From positions 868,001 through 932,000 of the forward strand of contig NZ_LMVL02000002.1 of the NCBI RefSeq assembly GCF_001541345.2: 64,000 nt of DNA, read 5' to 3'. This stretch comes from Gillisella vitis (GTDB lineage Bacteria > Pseudomonadota > Alphaproteobacteria > Rhizobiales > Rhizobiaceae). The notes under the pieces are model-generated. The model was not told where the DNA came from and made no database searches. It saw only the letters and a program-made list of their open reading frames with translations. A program made the translations under genes and the position numbers. This document shows positions 17,231 through 25,882 of the stretch, piece by piece (the stretch's first letter is position 1; every line of letters begins with the position of its first letter).

Positions 17231-20200
17231 TTATGATGCCATCTGACGGTCTGTCTGCAAGGCGAAACGGCCGAATTCCTCGAAGGGCAGCGGTTTCGCA
17301 AAAGCGTAGCCTTGCAGGAGATCGCAGCCCAGTTCGCGCAGGATCTGGGCATGGGCAATGCTTTCGACGCCCTCGGCCACGGTTGCCACTCCCAGAGAGC
17401 GGGCAATGTCGATGATCGAGCGCACCATGGCCCGTTCCCGGCTGGAATTGAGCAGGGGCATGACCAATTGCCGGTCGATTTTCAGCCGCTTGGGTTGCAG
17501 TTTCAAAAGGCTGATGATCGAGGTATGGCCGGTGCCGAAATCGTCGATCTCGATGTCGATGCCCAGCGCCTTGATCCGCTCGATATTGGTGGTGGCAATA
17601 TCCTCGCTTTCATCGAGAAAGATCGATTCGACCAGTTCGAAGGAAATTTCACCGGGCGAAATACTGAGACTTTCCAGCGTCTCGATCAGCCCGGCATCAT
17701 GCAGGCGGCGAGACGAGACATTGACGGAAATCTTCGGAAGTTTCACGCCCATGGCCGCCCAGCGCATTTTGTCCTTCAGGGCCAGTTCCAGCACGATCTG
17801 GTCGATACGTGCCATGACATTCAGGTCTTCCGCCACTTTCAGGAAGCTATTGCTGGGCAGGATGCCGCGGGTCGGATGCTGCCAGCGGACCAGCGCCTCG
17901 GCGCCGACCAGTTGCATGCTGTTGGCGCAGAATTGCGGCTGATACCAGGCGGTGATCTCGTCATTTTCCAGCGCGTGCAGCAATTCGTCGGCAATGCGCT
18001 TCGAGCTGACAATATTGGCCTGGAGATTGTCCGTGAAGAATTGGAAACAGTTGCGCCCCTGCCGCTTGGCTTCATAAAGCGCCAGATCGGCATTGATCAG
18101 GATCTTGCGGGCATCGGTTCGCAGTCCCTTGGCCTCGGCAATGCCGATGGAAACGCCGCAGCGACAGATGAAGCCTTCGAAATCCACGGGAACGTTGATG
18201 TCCTGGATGATGCGTTCGGCAAGCTCGGCGGCGGCCTTGGCATCGATTGGCCCATGCAGCAGCACCACGAATTCGTCTCCGCCAATCCGGGCCACCAGAT
18301 CGCCGCTGTTCATGTGGCGTGACAGAACCCGTGCCGCATTGACCAGCATGGCATCGCCAGCGGCATGGCCCAGCGTGTCGTTGATTTCCTTGAACCGATC
18401 CAGGTCGAGATGCAGGATAGTGAAACGGCTTCTGTTTGCCTGCGACTGCCGCGTCAGGCTGTCGAGGGCGATATCCAGCTTGCGACGATTGGCAAGGCCG
18501 GTCAACGGGTCATGCAAGGCGTTGAATTCAATTCGATTTTTGGTCAGTTCTAGCTCGATGTTGCGGGCTTCGGCCTCGGCCTTCGCCGTGCGCAGTTCTT
18601 CGGTCAGCAACACATCGGCCGTCACATCGAAGCTGATGCCGATCAGCTTCTTGCGTCCGTTGCGGTCGACATGCACCTGACCAACCGAGCGCACCCAGCG
18701 TGTACCACCCTGGTCCAACAACACCCTTTGGCTGGTGTTGAGGCGCGTATGCTGCTTTGCCACGTTGCGTGCGGCTTCCATCAACATCTCGTGGTCGTCT
18801 TTATGGATCTTGCTCAGCCACATGGCGTCGGTGACATGACTGGTGGTGGCTGGAATATTATAGAGATAGCACATGCGTTCGTCCCAGACGGTGTGGCCTG
18901 TGGAAAAATCATGTTCCCAGACGCCGCAACCATAGGAATCCAGCGCCAGTTCAAACCGATAGGACAGGCTTTCCAATTGCTGCTCTCGGATGGACAATTC
19001 GTCCAGGGCCAGTTCCAGTTCCGCATTCTTGATATCGGAACTCTCCTTGGCAGCCCGTAGATCATTTTGCATGGCGACATCGGCAGTAATGTCCCAGACG
19101 AGACCGGTCACACGGTTATGCCCGGAGGCATCTGCATGGCTGCCGACGGAGCGCAAGGTGCGGATCACGCCGCTCTCCAGCACGACCCGGTAATCCTGGC
19201 TGTTTTCGCCTTGCTGGCAGGCCATAACATGGGCTTGCGCCTTGGCGCGGTCTTCGGGATGCACGGTTTCCAACCAGCAGGCCATGTCCTGATCGAGGTC
19301 GCCACCGCTGCCTGCTCCATGCAATTGTGCGGCACGGCTGTCCTGATGGAGGGTCGGATTGTCGGTTGCAAGTTCCCACATGCCGATATTGGAACTGTCC
19401 ATTGCCAGTTCGAAACGCCGGGTCAAGGCCCGGTATTTGTCTTCCATCTGTTGGAGCGCGCGCCGGCGTTTTGCGCGGGAGATGACAAGCATTGCTATGC
19501 CGCAAAGGGGTGCTGCAAAAGCCAGATCCACGGCAACCAGCGCCATGACGAAATGACTGTGATCCTGCGGTTTCTGCTGCCAGCCTGCCCGGGGGCGGCC
19601 ATACACTTGCAGCGTCCCGCCTTGAAGCGCCATGGTCAGTATTTCCGGGTTTTCCCCGGTCATGTTCTGCTTTGCCAAATCCGGGCTGATCAAATCCTGA
19701 GCCGCGAGCGACGGGCTACCAAAAACAGTGCGTATACCGGATGCGGTCTGCACCATGACGGCAATCTCGATAGCCGGCCCGTTGCCGACCGGAGCGGTGG
19801 TGCCATCGGCGATGGCGGACTGGATGAATTTGGCGGTATCCAGGATGGCACGGACATGGATAGGGGAGGGCGTCGCATCGGCGGCGGTGATATTCAGTTG
19901 CAATTGCCCGTCATCCTGCAATTGCATATCCGTGTCCGAATCCGGGCCGATTGTCATATTACTGCTGGGGGAGAGCCCTTTCTGCGTCCACACCTGTTCT
20001 ACGACAGTGCCTCGGGCCAGCGCCAAAGCCCGAAATTCCGGGCGTTCCCTTAGAATACCGCGAACAAGCCCCTCCGTTTGCGGCGAGGCCAGGGCGCCTT
20101 CACGCGGTGACAATGCATGGACAAGATGCCGAAGCGCGAAGAAATTCTCCTCGGTTCTTTGGGTCATCATCCCGCGGACCCGCTGTAGGTCGGCTTGGAC

Positions 20201-20356
20201 TTGCCCGCGCAATTGGCTGCGGTAGTCGGTGATATTGAGATAGCCGATATAGGCAAGCAGGCTTGTCAGCAGGACAAACGCCAGGGCCAATAACAGCATC
20301 GCCACATTGCCGGAACGGCGAGTTGGGAGATCGGCGGGATTCGCGAATTCTGTCAT
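17231..20356 (-). CDS. Membrane PAS-PAS-GGDEF-EAL cyclic-di-GMP enzyme
   Basis: Large sensor of about 1041 residues. A membrane helix near residues 20-42 and a second near 265-290 flank a periplasmic sensor region. Two PAS-like domains follow (about 315-440 and 460-590), then GGDEF (about 615-765, with intact RIGGDEFVVL) and EAL (about 790-1030, with AEALVRWQHP, ELVESI, IDDFGTGHTS). Both catalytic signatures look intact, so it could make and degrade c-di-GMP, tuned by PAS or periplasmic signals. I prefer ATG 20356 because GGCAGGATA precedes it; another ATG at 20386 is possible. Transcribed alone. Confidence 0.93.
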   Translation of the reverse strand: MTEFANPADLPTRRSGNVAMLLLALAFVLLTSLLAYIGYLNITDYRSQLRGQVQADLQRVRGMMTQRTEENFFALRHLVHALSPREGALASPQTEGLVRGILRERPEFRALALARGTVVEQVWTQKGLSPSSNMTIGPDSDTDMQLQDDGQLQLNITAADATPSPIHVRAILDTAKFIQSAIADGTTAPVGNGPAIEIAVMVQTASGIRTVFGSPSLAAQDLISPDLAKQNMTGENPEILTMALQGGTLQVYGRPRAGWQQKPQDHSHFVMALVAVDLAFAAPLCGIAMLVISRAKRRRALQQMEDKYRALTRRFELAMDSSNIGMWELATDNPTLHQDSRAAQLHGAGSGGDLDQDMACWLETVHPEDRAKAQAHVMACQQGENSQDYRVVLESGVIRTLRSVGSHADASGHNRVTGLVWDITADVAMQNDLRAAKESSDIKNAELELALDELSIREQQLESLSYRFELALDSYGCGVWEHDFSTGHTVWDERMCYLYNIPATTSHVTDAMWLSKIHKDDHEMLMEAARNVAKQHTRLNTSQRVLLDQGGTRWVRSVGQVHVDRNGRKKLIGISFDVTADVLLTEELRTAKAEAEARNIELELTKNRIEFNALHDPLTGLANRRKLDIALDSLTRQSQANRSRFTILHLDLDRFKEINDTLGHAAGDAMLVNAARVLSRHMNSGDLVARIGGDEFVVLLHGPIDAKAAAELAERIIQDINVPVDFEGFICRCGVSIGIAEAKGLRTDARKILINADLALYEAKRQGRNCFQFFTDNLQANIVSSKRIADELLHALENDEITAWYQPQFCANSMQLVGAEALVRWQHPTRGILPSNSFLKVAEDLNVMARIDQIVLELALKDKMRWAAMGVKLPKISVNVSSRRLHDAGLIETLESLSISPGEISFELVESIFLDESEDIATTNIERIKALGIDIEIDDFGTGHTSIISLLKLQPKRLKIDRQLVMPLLNSSRERAMVRSIIDIARSLGVATVAEGVESIAHAQILRELGCDLLQGYAFAKPLPFEEFGRFALQTDRQMAS

Positions 20357-20442
20357 TATCCTGCCATACACATTATACCGGGTCATCGAAGGTGCTTACG
20401 CATCTTCGGCTGATAAGAATTTCTGATATCTCACATACATCA

Positions 20443-20487
20443 GAGGCATTGGCATCTGAGGCATTGGCAGCAGAGGCGCTGGAGTTG
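20443..20487. repeat. Three imperfect 15-bp tandem repeats
   Basis: GAGGCATTGGCATCT, GAGGCATTGGCAGCA and GAGGCGCTGGAGTTG follow one another directly. They lie upstream of the large GGDEF-EAL gene. Confidence 0.7.
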
Positions 20488-20920
20488 CCCGTATATTCTG
20501 CCGGGAAAACCTGATGCTATGCTTTGATCTTAGGAAATACGATATTGTAATGGTTGTTAATTTAGCATTTATATTATTTGAATTCAGTAGGATTTAAAAG
20601 ATATCGTCAATAAAGCATGAGTGAAGGGATAGTCCTGTTCATGACTGGAACATTGGTGCAGGACAGTCTGCTGCGTTAATGGTGGTAATGCTTGCGTCGG
20701 CCTTTCTGGATGGCTCTTGATCTGTTGTTTGCCATTTGTCTTTTCGAAAAAAGTATGCAGTAGAATTTGCGTGGGGAAAAGTGGATACCGGTTTTCTACC
20801 CGATGCTGTAGAGCCTTGCGATGCAATGAAAATTCTAGGCGTGACGCTATCCTCGACTATCGCGCCACGCTTTAATACCAAGTTATCGAAGATGCCCGTG
20901 CATCCTCACCTGACAAGAAT

Positions 20921-20961
20921 TTCGAATATCCCAAATGCGGCAACGGCTTGAGATATTCGAA
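20921..20961. repeat. Inverted repeat TTCGAATATC / GATATTCGAA
   Basis: Perfect 10-bp arms (20921-20930 and 20952-20961) with a 21-base spacer. The left arm is part of the diverged direct repeat also found near 20420. Confidence 0.7.
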
Positions 20962-20989
20962 ACCGGAATCCGAGCTGCCATCCTCAATG

Positions 20990-21004
20990 ACTCCTCTGAG
21001 GAGT
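20990..21004. repeat. Perfect 15-base hairpin ACTCCTC-T-GAGGAGT
   Basis: Seven-bp arms around one base, about 100 bp upstream of the DUF1344 gene. No T-run follows, so it is not an obvious terminator. It could be an operator or 5'-UTR structure. Confidence 0.6.
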
Positions 21005-21101
21005 GCCGGGGATAAGTGCCGTCGAGGGGAAAATTCCGCCACATTCGGAGGCTTATTTGCAAGTACGTGACGATTCTCGAACGAAAGCAGGGGCAAAAAC
21101 T

Positions 21102-21362
21102 ATGCGCTTCCTTATCGCTATGCTGTTGCTGGCCGGCAGCCTGTTTTCGCCAATGGGCGCGCTTGCGCAAAGCGATGACGTGGAATCGACGATCAAGTCG
21201 ATTAGCACCGAAAAGCTGACCCTGACGCTGGAGGATGGCAAAACCTATTCGGTGCCAGCGGAATTCAATTTTGACGGCCTGACGACCGGCGTCAAGGTTG
21301 TGGTTTATTACACCATGGTCGATGGCAAGCGGGTGGTGGACGATTTGCAGGTCGTCAACTAA
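21102..21362 (+). CDS. DUF1344 family periplasmic protein
   Basis: 86-residue secreted protein: signal peptide MRFLIAMLLLAGSLFSPMGALAQ followed by a small beta-rich domain (IKSISTEKLTLTLEDGKTYSV ... GVKVVVYYTMVDGKRVVDDLQV). This matches the DUF1344 family of small rhizobial periplasmic proteins, whose function is unknown. The start at ATG 21102 follows AGCAGGGG and begins the signal peptide directly. It ends only 10 bp from the convergent phosphatase gene. Confidence 0.88.
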   Translation: MRFLIAMLLLAGSLFSPMGALAQSDDVESTIKSISTEKLTLTLEDGKTYSVPAEFNFDGLTTGVKVVVYYTMVDGKRVVDDLQVVN

Positions 21363-21372
21363 CGCCGATCTG

Positions 21373-21963
21373 TCACAGCCAATTCAGGCTATTGTTTTCA
21401 AGGTTGATCAGCAGAATCCTGTCCTGGGGGATTGGCATGGCGCAGGCCTCGTTGGCATCGACATTGCCAATCAGGCGGAACAGGCTGCGGATAACGCCGC
21501 CATGGGTCACGGCAACCGTTGGCTGGCGGACCGAGGCAAGCCAGGCACCGGTGCGCCAGGATAGGATCTCATAGCTTTCAGCCCGTTGGCCAGGGGCAAT
21601 GAAGTCCCATTTGCCCTGGGACCGCTGTTTGACCCGTTCCGGGTACAGTTCTTTCAATTCGCGGGTCGTATGACCTTCCCAGTCGCCAAAACAGATTTCC
21701 TTCAGGCGATCGTCGAGCCGGTAACGCTCAGGGTCGAGCCCCATTTCGGTGCGGACCCGCTGCATGGTCTCGCGGGTTCGCCCAAGAGGGGAGGCGACGA
21801 AATCGAAGACATCGACTGTATCGCCCAGCACATGGCGCAGCGTTTCGCCATTGCGCATCGCCTGGCCGCGGCCTGTAGAATTCAGCGGAATATCCGTCTG
21901 ACCCTGAAACCGGCCTTCGGCGTTCCAGTCCGTCTGTCCGTGGCGAATGACGTAAAGCAGCAC
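21373..21963 (-). CDS. Histidine phosphatase family protein (phosphoglycerate mutase-like)
   Basis: Branch-1 histidine phosphatase. The catalytic motif YVIRHGQTDWNAEGRFQG sits at the N-terminus and VAVTHGGVIRSLFR carries the second histidine. GTG 21963, ten bases after GGAAGG, gives 196 residues and places the RHG motif at the usual distance from the start. A TTG at 21981 is the alternative. Small proteins of this type are often annotated as phosphoglycerate mutases but many are phosphatases of other small molecules. The upstream spacer to fabI consists largely of 12-bp tandem repeats. Confidence 0.88.
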   Translation of the reverse strand: MLLYVIRHGQTDWNAEGRFQGQTDIPLNSTGRGQAMRNGETLRHVLGDTVDVFDFVASPLGRTRETMQRVRTEMGLDPERYRLDDRLKEICFGDWEGHTTRELKELYPERVKQRSQGKWDFIAPGQRAESYEILSWRTGAWLASVRQPTVAVTHGGVIRSLFRLIGNVDANEACAMPIPQDRILLINLENNSLNWL

Positions 21964-21981
21964 GGCAGACGAACCTTCCAA

Positions 21982-22017
21982 GCCTTGTTCCCGGCCTTGT
22001 TCCCGGCCTTGTATCCG
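21982..22017. repeat. Three 12-bp tandem repeats before the histidine phosphatase gene
   Basis: GCCTTGTTCCCG occurs twice exactly (21982-21993, 21994-22005) and once with changes (GCCTTGTATCCG, 22006-22017). Read on the minus strand each unit carries GGGAACAAGG, which resembles a ribosome-binding site, directly ahead of the possible starts. Confidence 0.85.
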
Positions 22018-22021
22018 GGAC

Positions 22022-22840
22022 TTAATCCTTGACGACTGACATATCCGGCGCGTCCACGGCCTTCATGCCGACGGTGTGATACCCGCAATCGACGTGATGG
22101 ACTTCGCCGGTCACACCGCTGGACAGGTCCGACAGCAGATAGAGGCCGGATGTGCCGACTTCGTCGGTGGTGACATTGCGCTTCAGTGGCGAATTATATT
22201 CGTTCCACTTCAGGATATAGCGGAAATCGCCAATGCCGGATGCTGCCAAAGTCTTGATCGGACCGGCTGAAATGGCGTTGACGCGAATGCCGCGCTTGCC
22301 CATGTCAACGGCGAGATAGCGAACACTGGCTTCCAGAGCCGCCTTGGCCACGCCCATGACATTATAATGCGGCATGACTTTTTCCGCACCATAATAGGTC
22401 AGCGTCAACAGCGAGCCGCCATCCTTAAGGAGAGCTTCGGCGCGCTTGGCGACAGCGGTGAAGGAATAGACCGAGATATCCATGGTGCGGGCGAAGTTTT
22501 CGCGGCTGGTATCCAGATAGCGACCGGTCAGCTCGTCCTTGTCGGAAAAGGCGATGGCATGCACGACGAAGTCGATCTTGCCCCACTTGTCCTCGACATT
22601 CTTGAAGACGGCATCAACGCTTTCCAGATCGGTCACGTCGCAATCGCCTGCCATGAAGCCCTCAAGCTCCTGGGCCAGCGGCTCGACACGCTTCTTCAAC
22701 GCATCGCCCTGCCATGTCAGCGCGATCTCCGCGCCTGCATCCCGGCAGGCCTTCGCTATGCCCCATGCGATGGAACGATTATTGGCAACACCCATGATGA
22801 TGCCACGTTTGCCTGCCATGAGGCCCGAAATTTGAGCCAT
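22022..22840 (-). CDS. fabI: Enoyl-[acyl-carrier-protein] reductase (NADH)
   Basis: Last reduction step of type II fatty acid elongation, target of triclosan-type inhibitors. The 272-residue short-chain dehydrogenase has the FabI cofactor motif GVANNRSIAWGIAKA, the Tyr-x6-Lys catalytic region (TYYGAEKVMPHYNVMGVAKAALE) and SAGPIKTLAASGI. ATG 22840 begins MAQISGLMAGKRG, the usual N-terminus; an upstream start would add a non-conserved leader. It is followed by the histidine phosphatase gene on the same strand, a pairing common in this family of bacteria. Confidence 0.96.
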   Translation of the reverse strand: MAQISGLMAGKRGIIMGVANNRSIAWGIAKACRDAGAEIALTWQGDALKKRVEPLAQELEGFMAGDCDVTDLESVDAVFKNVEDKWGKIDFVVHAIAFSDKDELTGRYLDTSRENFARTMDISVYSFTAVAKRAEALLKDGGSLLTLTYYGAEKVMPHYNVMGVAKAALEASVRYLAVDMGKRGIRVNAISAGPIKTLAASGIGDFRYILKWNEYNSPLKRNVTTDEVGTSGLYLLSDLSSGVTGEVHHVDCGYHTVGMKAVDAPDMSVVKD

Positions 22841-23030
22841 TCGTTGCTCCCTAAGACTTCTATCGAACCTGCCTATCGCATAGGCCGATGCGTGGTTCAA
22901 GCTGTGCTGCACCTCTCTTGATGGGAGAGGGGCAACAAATACTGTAAGGAGCGGTAACAAAGGGTGTGGCTATCACTGTGTGATTACAGCGAAATTCGGT
23001 TTACCCCGTCATTTTTCCGGGGGGCGGAAA

Positions 23031-24320
23031 CTACAGGAAAAGCCCGTGCTTCATCACTTTCATCAGATCCGTGACTTTTTCGTCCGGTTTTTCCCAGAGC
23101 ACGACCCTGATTTCGACGACCAATGCGCCCCGTTCGTCCGGGCCGCTGGGCAGGCCTTCGCCCTCGATGCGGATGCTCTGGTCTGAGCCGCTCCAGGCCG
23201 GTACGGTAATGTCGAGCGGTCCTTTCGGCCCTTCGATCACCGTGTCGCATCCCAGCACCGCATCCTCAAGCTTGATTGGCACCATGCAGTGAATGTCATA
23301 GCCATCGACGCTGAAGGCAGGGCTTTTCAACACCCGCAGCGTGACCAGCACATCGCCGGTTAACATGCCCGGCACTTTCAGCCCCTTGCCGGACAGCCTT
23401 GCAATGCTGCCATCGGTATACCCTGCTTCCAGCGGCAGCCTTACCTCGCGCCCATCGCTGAGCTGGACGGAAATGGTGTTGTGTTGCAAAAGGTCGTCAA
23501 TGGCGATGGTGGCCTCGACCATAATGTCGGGAGCCTTTTCGAGAACCGGCGGCGCTGGTTTGCGAATGCGGCGCACCAGCGACGAAATCAGGCCAAGAAC
23601 GGGAAGTGCGAAGCCGCGTGACCGGTTGCCGTCTTCGCTTGGCTCGTCTTCGCCCCTTCGCTGCTCGGTCTGGCGCTGCTCGGTCTGGGTGGCGCCAAAA
23701 ATCTTCGAGACGGCATCCTCTGCCGCATCCGGGCTGGCGGGGCGGCTGGCTGTTGCTGTATCTGCGGCGTCTGGACCTGCTTTCGCGGTCTCCGGTTTGC
23801 TTGCGGACTGGGGTTGGGCTTGAGCCTGTGTTTGGGCCTTGGCCTTGGCCGAGGCGTTGGCGCTTGCCGCTGCGTCCGCCGAGGCATTGGCGGCTTGGGC
23901 TTCGGCGGATTGCGCGCGGGCGCGGGCGGCCTCGACCTTGACATTCAGCATTTCGGCGGCTTTTTCAGCCTTGGCATTTTCCGCCTCGATGCGTGCCAGA
24001 TCGGCCATGATGCGCTCCGCATTGGCCTTGGCCTGGCGGGCGCGCTCAGCGGCGGCCCGGGCTTCCTCGCGTTGTTGCATGATCGTCTGTTCGCGTTTCA
24101 TGGCGTCCATCTTCGAGCGTTGCTGGTCGTAGCGGCTTCGTTTGGCGGGGTCCTTGAGAACATCATAGGCCTGCCCGATCTCCGCAAACCGTTGGGTTGC
24201 CGTCGGATCCTCCCTGTTTTGATCGGGATGAGAGGTTTTGGCTTTCGAGCGCCAGGCAGCCTTGATCTCGTCAGTACCCGCATCGCGCTGCACGCCGAGA
24301 ATGGAGTAGGGATCACGCAT
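23031..24320 (-). CDS. DnaJ-domain protein (CbpA-like) with low-complexity linker
   Basis: 429-residue co-chaperone-like protein. The N-terminal J domain (about residues 1-65: MRDPYSILGVQRDAG, HPDQNRED with the HPD tripeptide, IGQAYDVLKDPAKRSRYD) activates Hsp70 ATPase. A long Ala/Glu/Arg coiled-coil-like stretch (65-155) and an Ala/Gln/Lys/Pro-rich disordered linker (155-240) follow. The C-terminus (about 265-429) is the DnaJ substrate-binding fold (VEATIAIDDLLQHNTISV, GKGLKVPG, GDVLVTL). The zinc-finger domain is absent, as in CbpA. The usual Gly/Phe region is replaced by the charged helix. ATG 24320 is the conserved start. Confidence 0.9.
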   Translation of the reverse strand: MRDPYSILGVQRDAGTDEIKAAWRSKAKTSHPDQNREDPTATQRFAEIGQAYDVLKDPAKRSRYDQQRSKMDAMKREQTIMQQREEARAAAERARQAKANAERIMADLARIEAENAKAEKAAEMLNVKVEAARARAQSAEAQAANASADAAASANASAKAKAQTQAQAQPQSASKPETAKAGPDAADTATASRPASPDAAEDAVSKIFGATQTEQRQTEQRRGEDEPSEDGNRSRGFALPVLGLISSLVRRIRKPAPPVLEKAPDIMVEATIAIDDLLQHNTISVQLSDGREVRLPLEAGYTDGSIARLSGKGLKVPGMLTGDVLVTLRVLKSPAFSVDGYDIHCMVPIKLEDAVLGCDTVIEGPKGPLDITVPAWSGSDQSIRIEGEGLPSGPDERGALVVEIRVVLWEKPDEKVTDLMKVMKHGLFL

Positions 24321-24667
24321 TTTACCACCAACCAAATACAAGAGCGGTTCAATTGAGATCTGTCCGGGTCACGACATCGCACCCGTGAGGGAAAATAAGA
24401 TGGACCGTAACACTTTCAATCTGTTGCGGAAATTCCAGAACAAAAGGCTTTTCGCTCAGCAATTCCGCAGAAAGGTGAATCATTCACGCTCATACGTGGC
24501 AAGCATTGTCTCTATTTGCTTCGCCACGGGACACAGTTATATTAGGAAGCAGATGCTAACCAGTGGTTACGGCTGGGGAATAATTCCTGGGATGATGCTT
24601 GATCCCAGAGAAATTTATAACATGGGCGCTGTCTCAGCCGGATATGATCATTGTCAAATCATAGAAA

Positions 24668-24685
24668 ACGGGCGCAATGCGCCGT
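24668..24685 (-). terminator. Candidate terminator downstream of the RT0821-type lipoprotein
   Basis: Hairpin ACGGGCGCA / TGCGCCGT with one bulge; read leftward it is followed by TTTTC. It sits about 35 bp after the 24720 stop. A T-run is also present on the other side. Confidence 0.45.
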
Positions 24686-24719
24686 TCCGTTGGGGTTTTT
24701 TAGCTCGTAATTGCCGATC

Positions 24720-25172
24720 TCAGGACTGTTTGTCGAAATTCACCAATTGCCACTGGCCATCGCCAGCCAGGCAGGTGCGGCCATAGAATTTGGCAATACC
24801 GTCATAGGCATGGCGGCTGGTGACGAACACCCGGCAGATCACGCCATTGCTGCGATCCTCGGAAATCGAGTTGATCACACCGGCGCTTCCCGTTGTGGTA
24901 TTGGCCCAGGGAACCGGGCTTGGTCCCAGCTTTTCAAGATCGGCGGACGAGACCGCATTGCGCACTGTATCCTGGTCGGAGCGTTTTTCCGGTTCGTTTG
25001 GAATGGTGCCTGTCGAAATCGACCGATCCACCTTTGGCGTATCGCCCCCAAAGTCCATGACGCCGCCGACACAGCCGCCCAACATGAGGCAAAGCGCCGC
25101 CATGGCCATAAAACGACCGCTGGTGGCCCAGCGTCCCTTTCTGCATCGATCCGGCTTTGCTATGTCTCTCAA
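24720..25172 (-). CDS. Lipoprotein of the RT0821/Lpp0805 surface-protein family
   Basis: 150-residue exported protein. An Arg/Lys-rich start leads into MAMAALCLMLGGC, a lipobox with the modified Cys at about residue 34. The mature part (VSSADLEKLGPSPVPWANTTTGSAG ... CRVFVTSRHAYDGIAKFYGRTC) fits the RT0821/Lpp0805 family related to 17-kDa-type surface antigens, with two cysteines that may pair. Function unknown; envelope location likely. The start is a TTG at 25172 behind GACAGG. It diverges from pdxH with a 62-bp spacer. Confidence 0.78.
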   Translation of the reverse strand: MRDIAKPDRCRKGRWATSGRFMAMAALCLMLGGCVGGVMDFGGDTPKVDRSISTGTIPNEPEKRSDQDTVRNAVSSADLEKLGPSPVPWANTTTGSAGVINSISEDRSNGVICRVFVTSRHAYDGIAKFYGRTCLAGDGQWQLVNFDKQS

Positions 25173-25234
25173 GACCTGTCCTGTCCTTCATGCGTCGTTT
25201 GCGGCGCGGGCATATGCGGAGCATTTAACATAAT

Positions 25235-25855
25235 ATGTCGCAAAATGAGTTAACAACCGGTGACTTTACCGAGGAGCATGAACCTTTTGGCTTGTTCGAA
25301 ACGTGGCTCACTGAGGCAAAGGCCTCGGAGATTAACGATCCCAACGCTGTCGCATTGGCGACAGTCGATGAAAGCGGCCTGCCAAATGTGCGTATGGTGC
25401 TGTTGAAGGATTTCGATCAAGCGGGATTTGTCTTCTATACCAATTTCGAGAGCCAGAAGGGTACGGAGATTCTCTCCCAAAAGAAAGCCGCGATGTGCTT
25501 TCATTGGAAATCCCTGCGACGCCAGGTGCGTTTGCGCGGCGAAGTGGAGGTCGTCACCGACGCCGAGGCTGATGCCTATTACCAGACAAGACCGATTGGC
25601 AGCCGCATCGGCGCCTGGGCCTCGAAACAGTCGCGGCCGCTGGAGAGCCGGTTTGCGCTGGAAAAAGCGGTTGCCGAATATACGGCACGCTATGCCCTGG
25701 GGTCTATTCCGCGTCCAGCCCATTGGTCGGGTTTCCGGATTAAGCCATTGACCATCGAATTCTGGCGCGACGGTAAATTCCGTCTGCATGACCGGATCGA
25801 ATTTCGCCGCGAGGCGCTGGACCAACCCTGGAGCAAGGTGCGGATGTATCCTTGA
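25235..25855 (+). CDS. pdxH: Pyridoxamine 5'-phosphate oxidase
   Basis: FMN enzyme oxidising pyridoxine or pyridoxamine 5'-phosphate to pyridoxal 5'-phosphate. The 206-residue protein has the family blocks [67 protein letters not shown] and the C-terminal [17 protein letters not shown]...W. It is divergent from the lipoprotein gene and converges on a polysaccharide deacetylase. Confidence 0.97.
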   Translation: MSQNELTTGDFTEEHEPFGLFETWLTEAKASEINDPNAVALATVDESGLPNVRMVLLKDFDQAGFVFYTNFESQKGTEILSQKKAAMCFHWKSLRRQVRLRGEVEVVTDAEADAYYQTRPIGSRIGAWASKQSRPLESRFALEKAVAEYTARYALGSIPRPAHWSGFRIKPLTIEFWRDGKFRLHDRIEFRREALDQPWSKVRMYP

Positions 25856-25882
25856 ATCGCAAGGGCTGTGCTTTCTCCTGTG

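Larger units (their letters stand above)
20387..21101. other. 715-bp non-coding stretch with diverged repeats and hairpins
   Basis: No credible gene: short open frames here lack ribosome sites and family resemblance. It holds a pair of diverged direct repeats (20389-20440 and 20885-20936), a triple 15-bp tandem repeat (20443-20487), an inverted repeat (20921-20930/20952-20961) and a perfect 15-base hairpin (20990-21004). The GTGGATACCGGTTTTC segment near 20779 resembles the core of rhizobial intergenic palindromic elements. It likely also holds the promoters for both flanking genes. Confidence 0.6.

Noticed and set aside
20584..20951. Several 70-80 codon frames in the gene-free island
   Set aside because: They overlap each other on both strands, lack initiation signals and cover repeats; best left non-coding.
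24385..24786. 133-codon frame between the DnaJ-like gene and the lipoprotein gene
   Set aside because: Runs across the lipoprotein's terminator and into its antisense; no ribosome site near the start and no recognisable domain.
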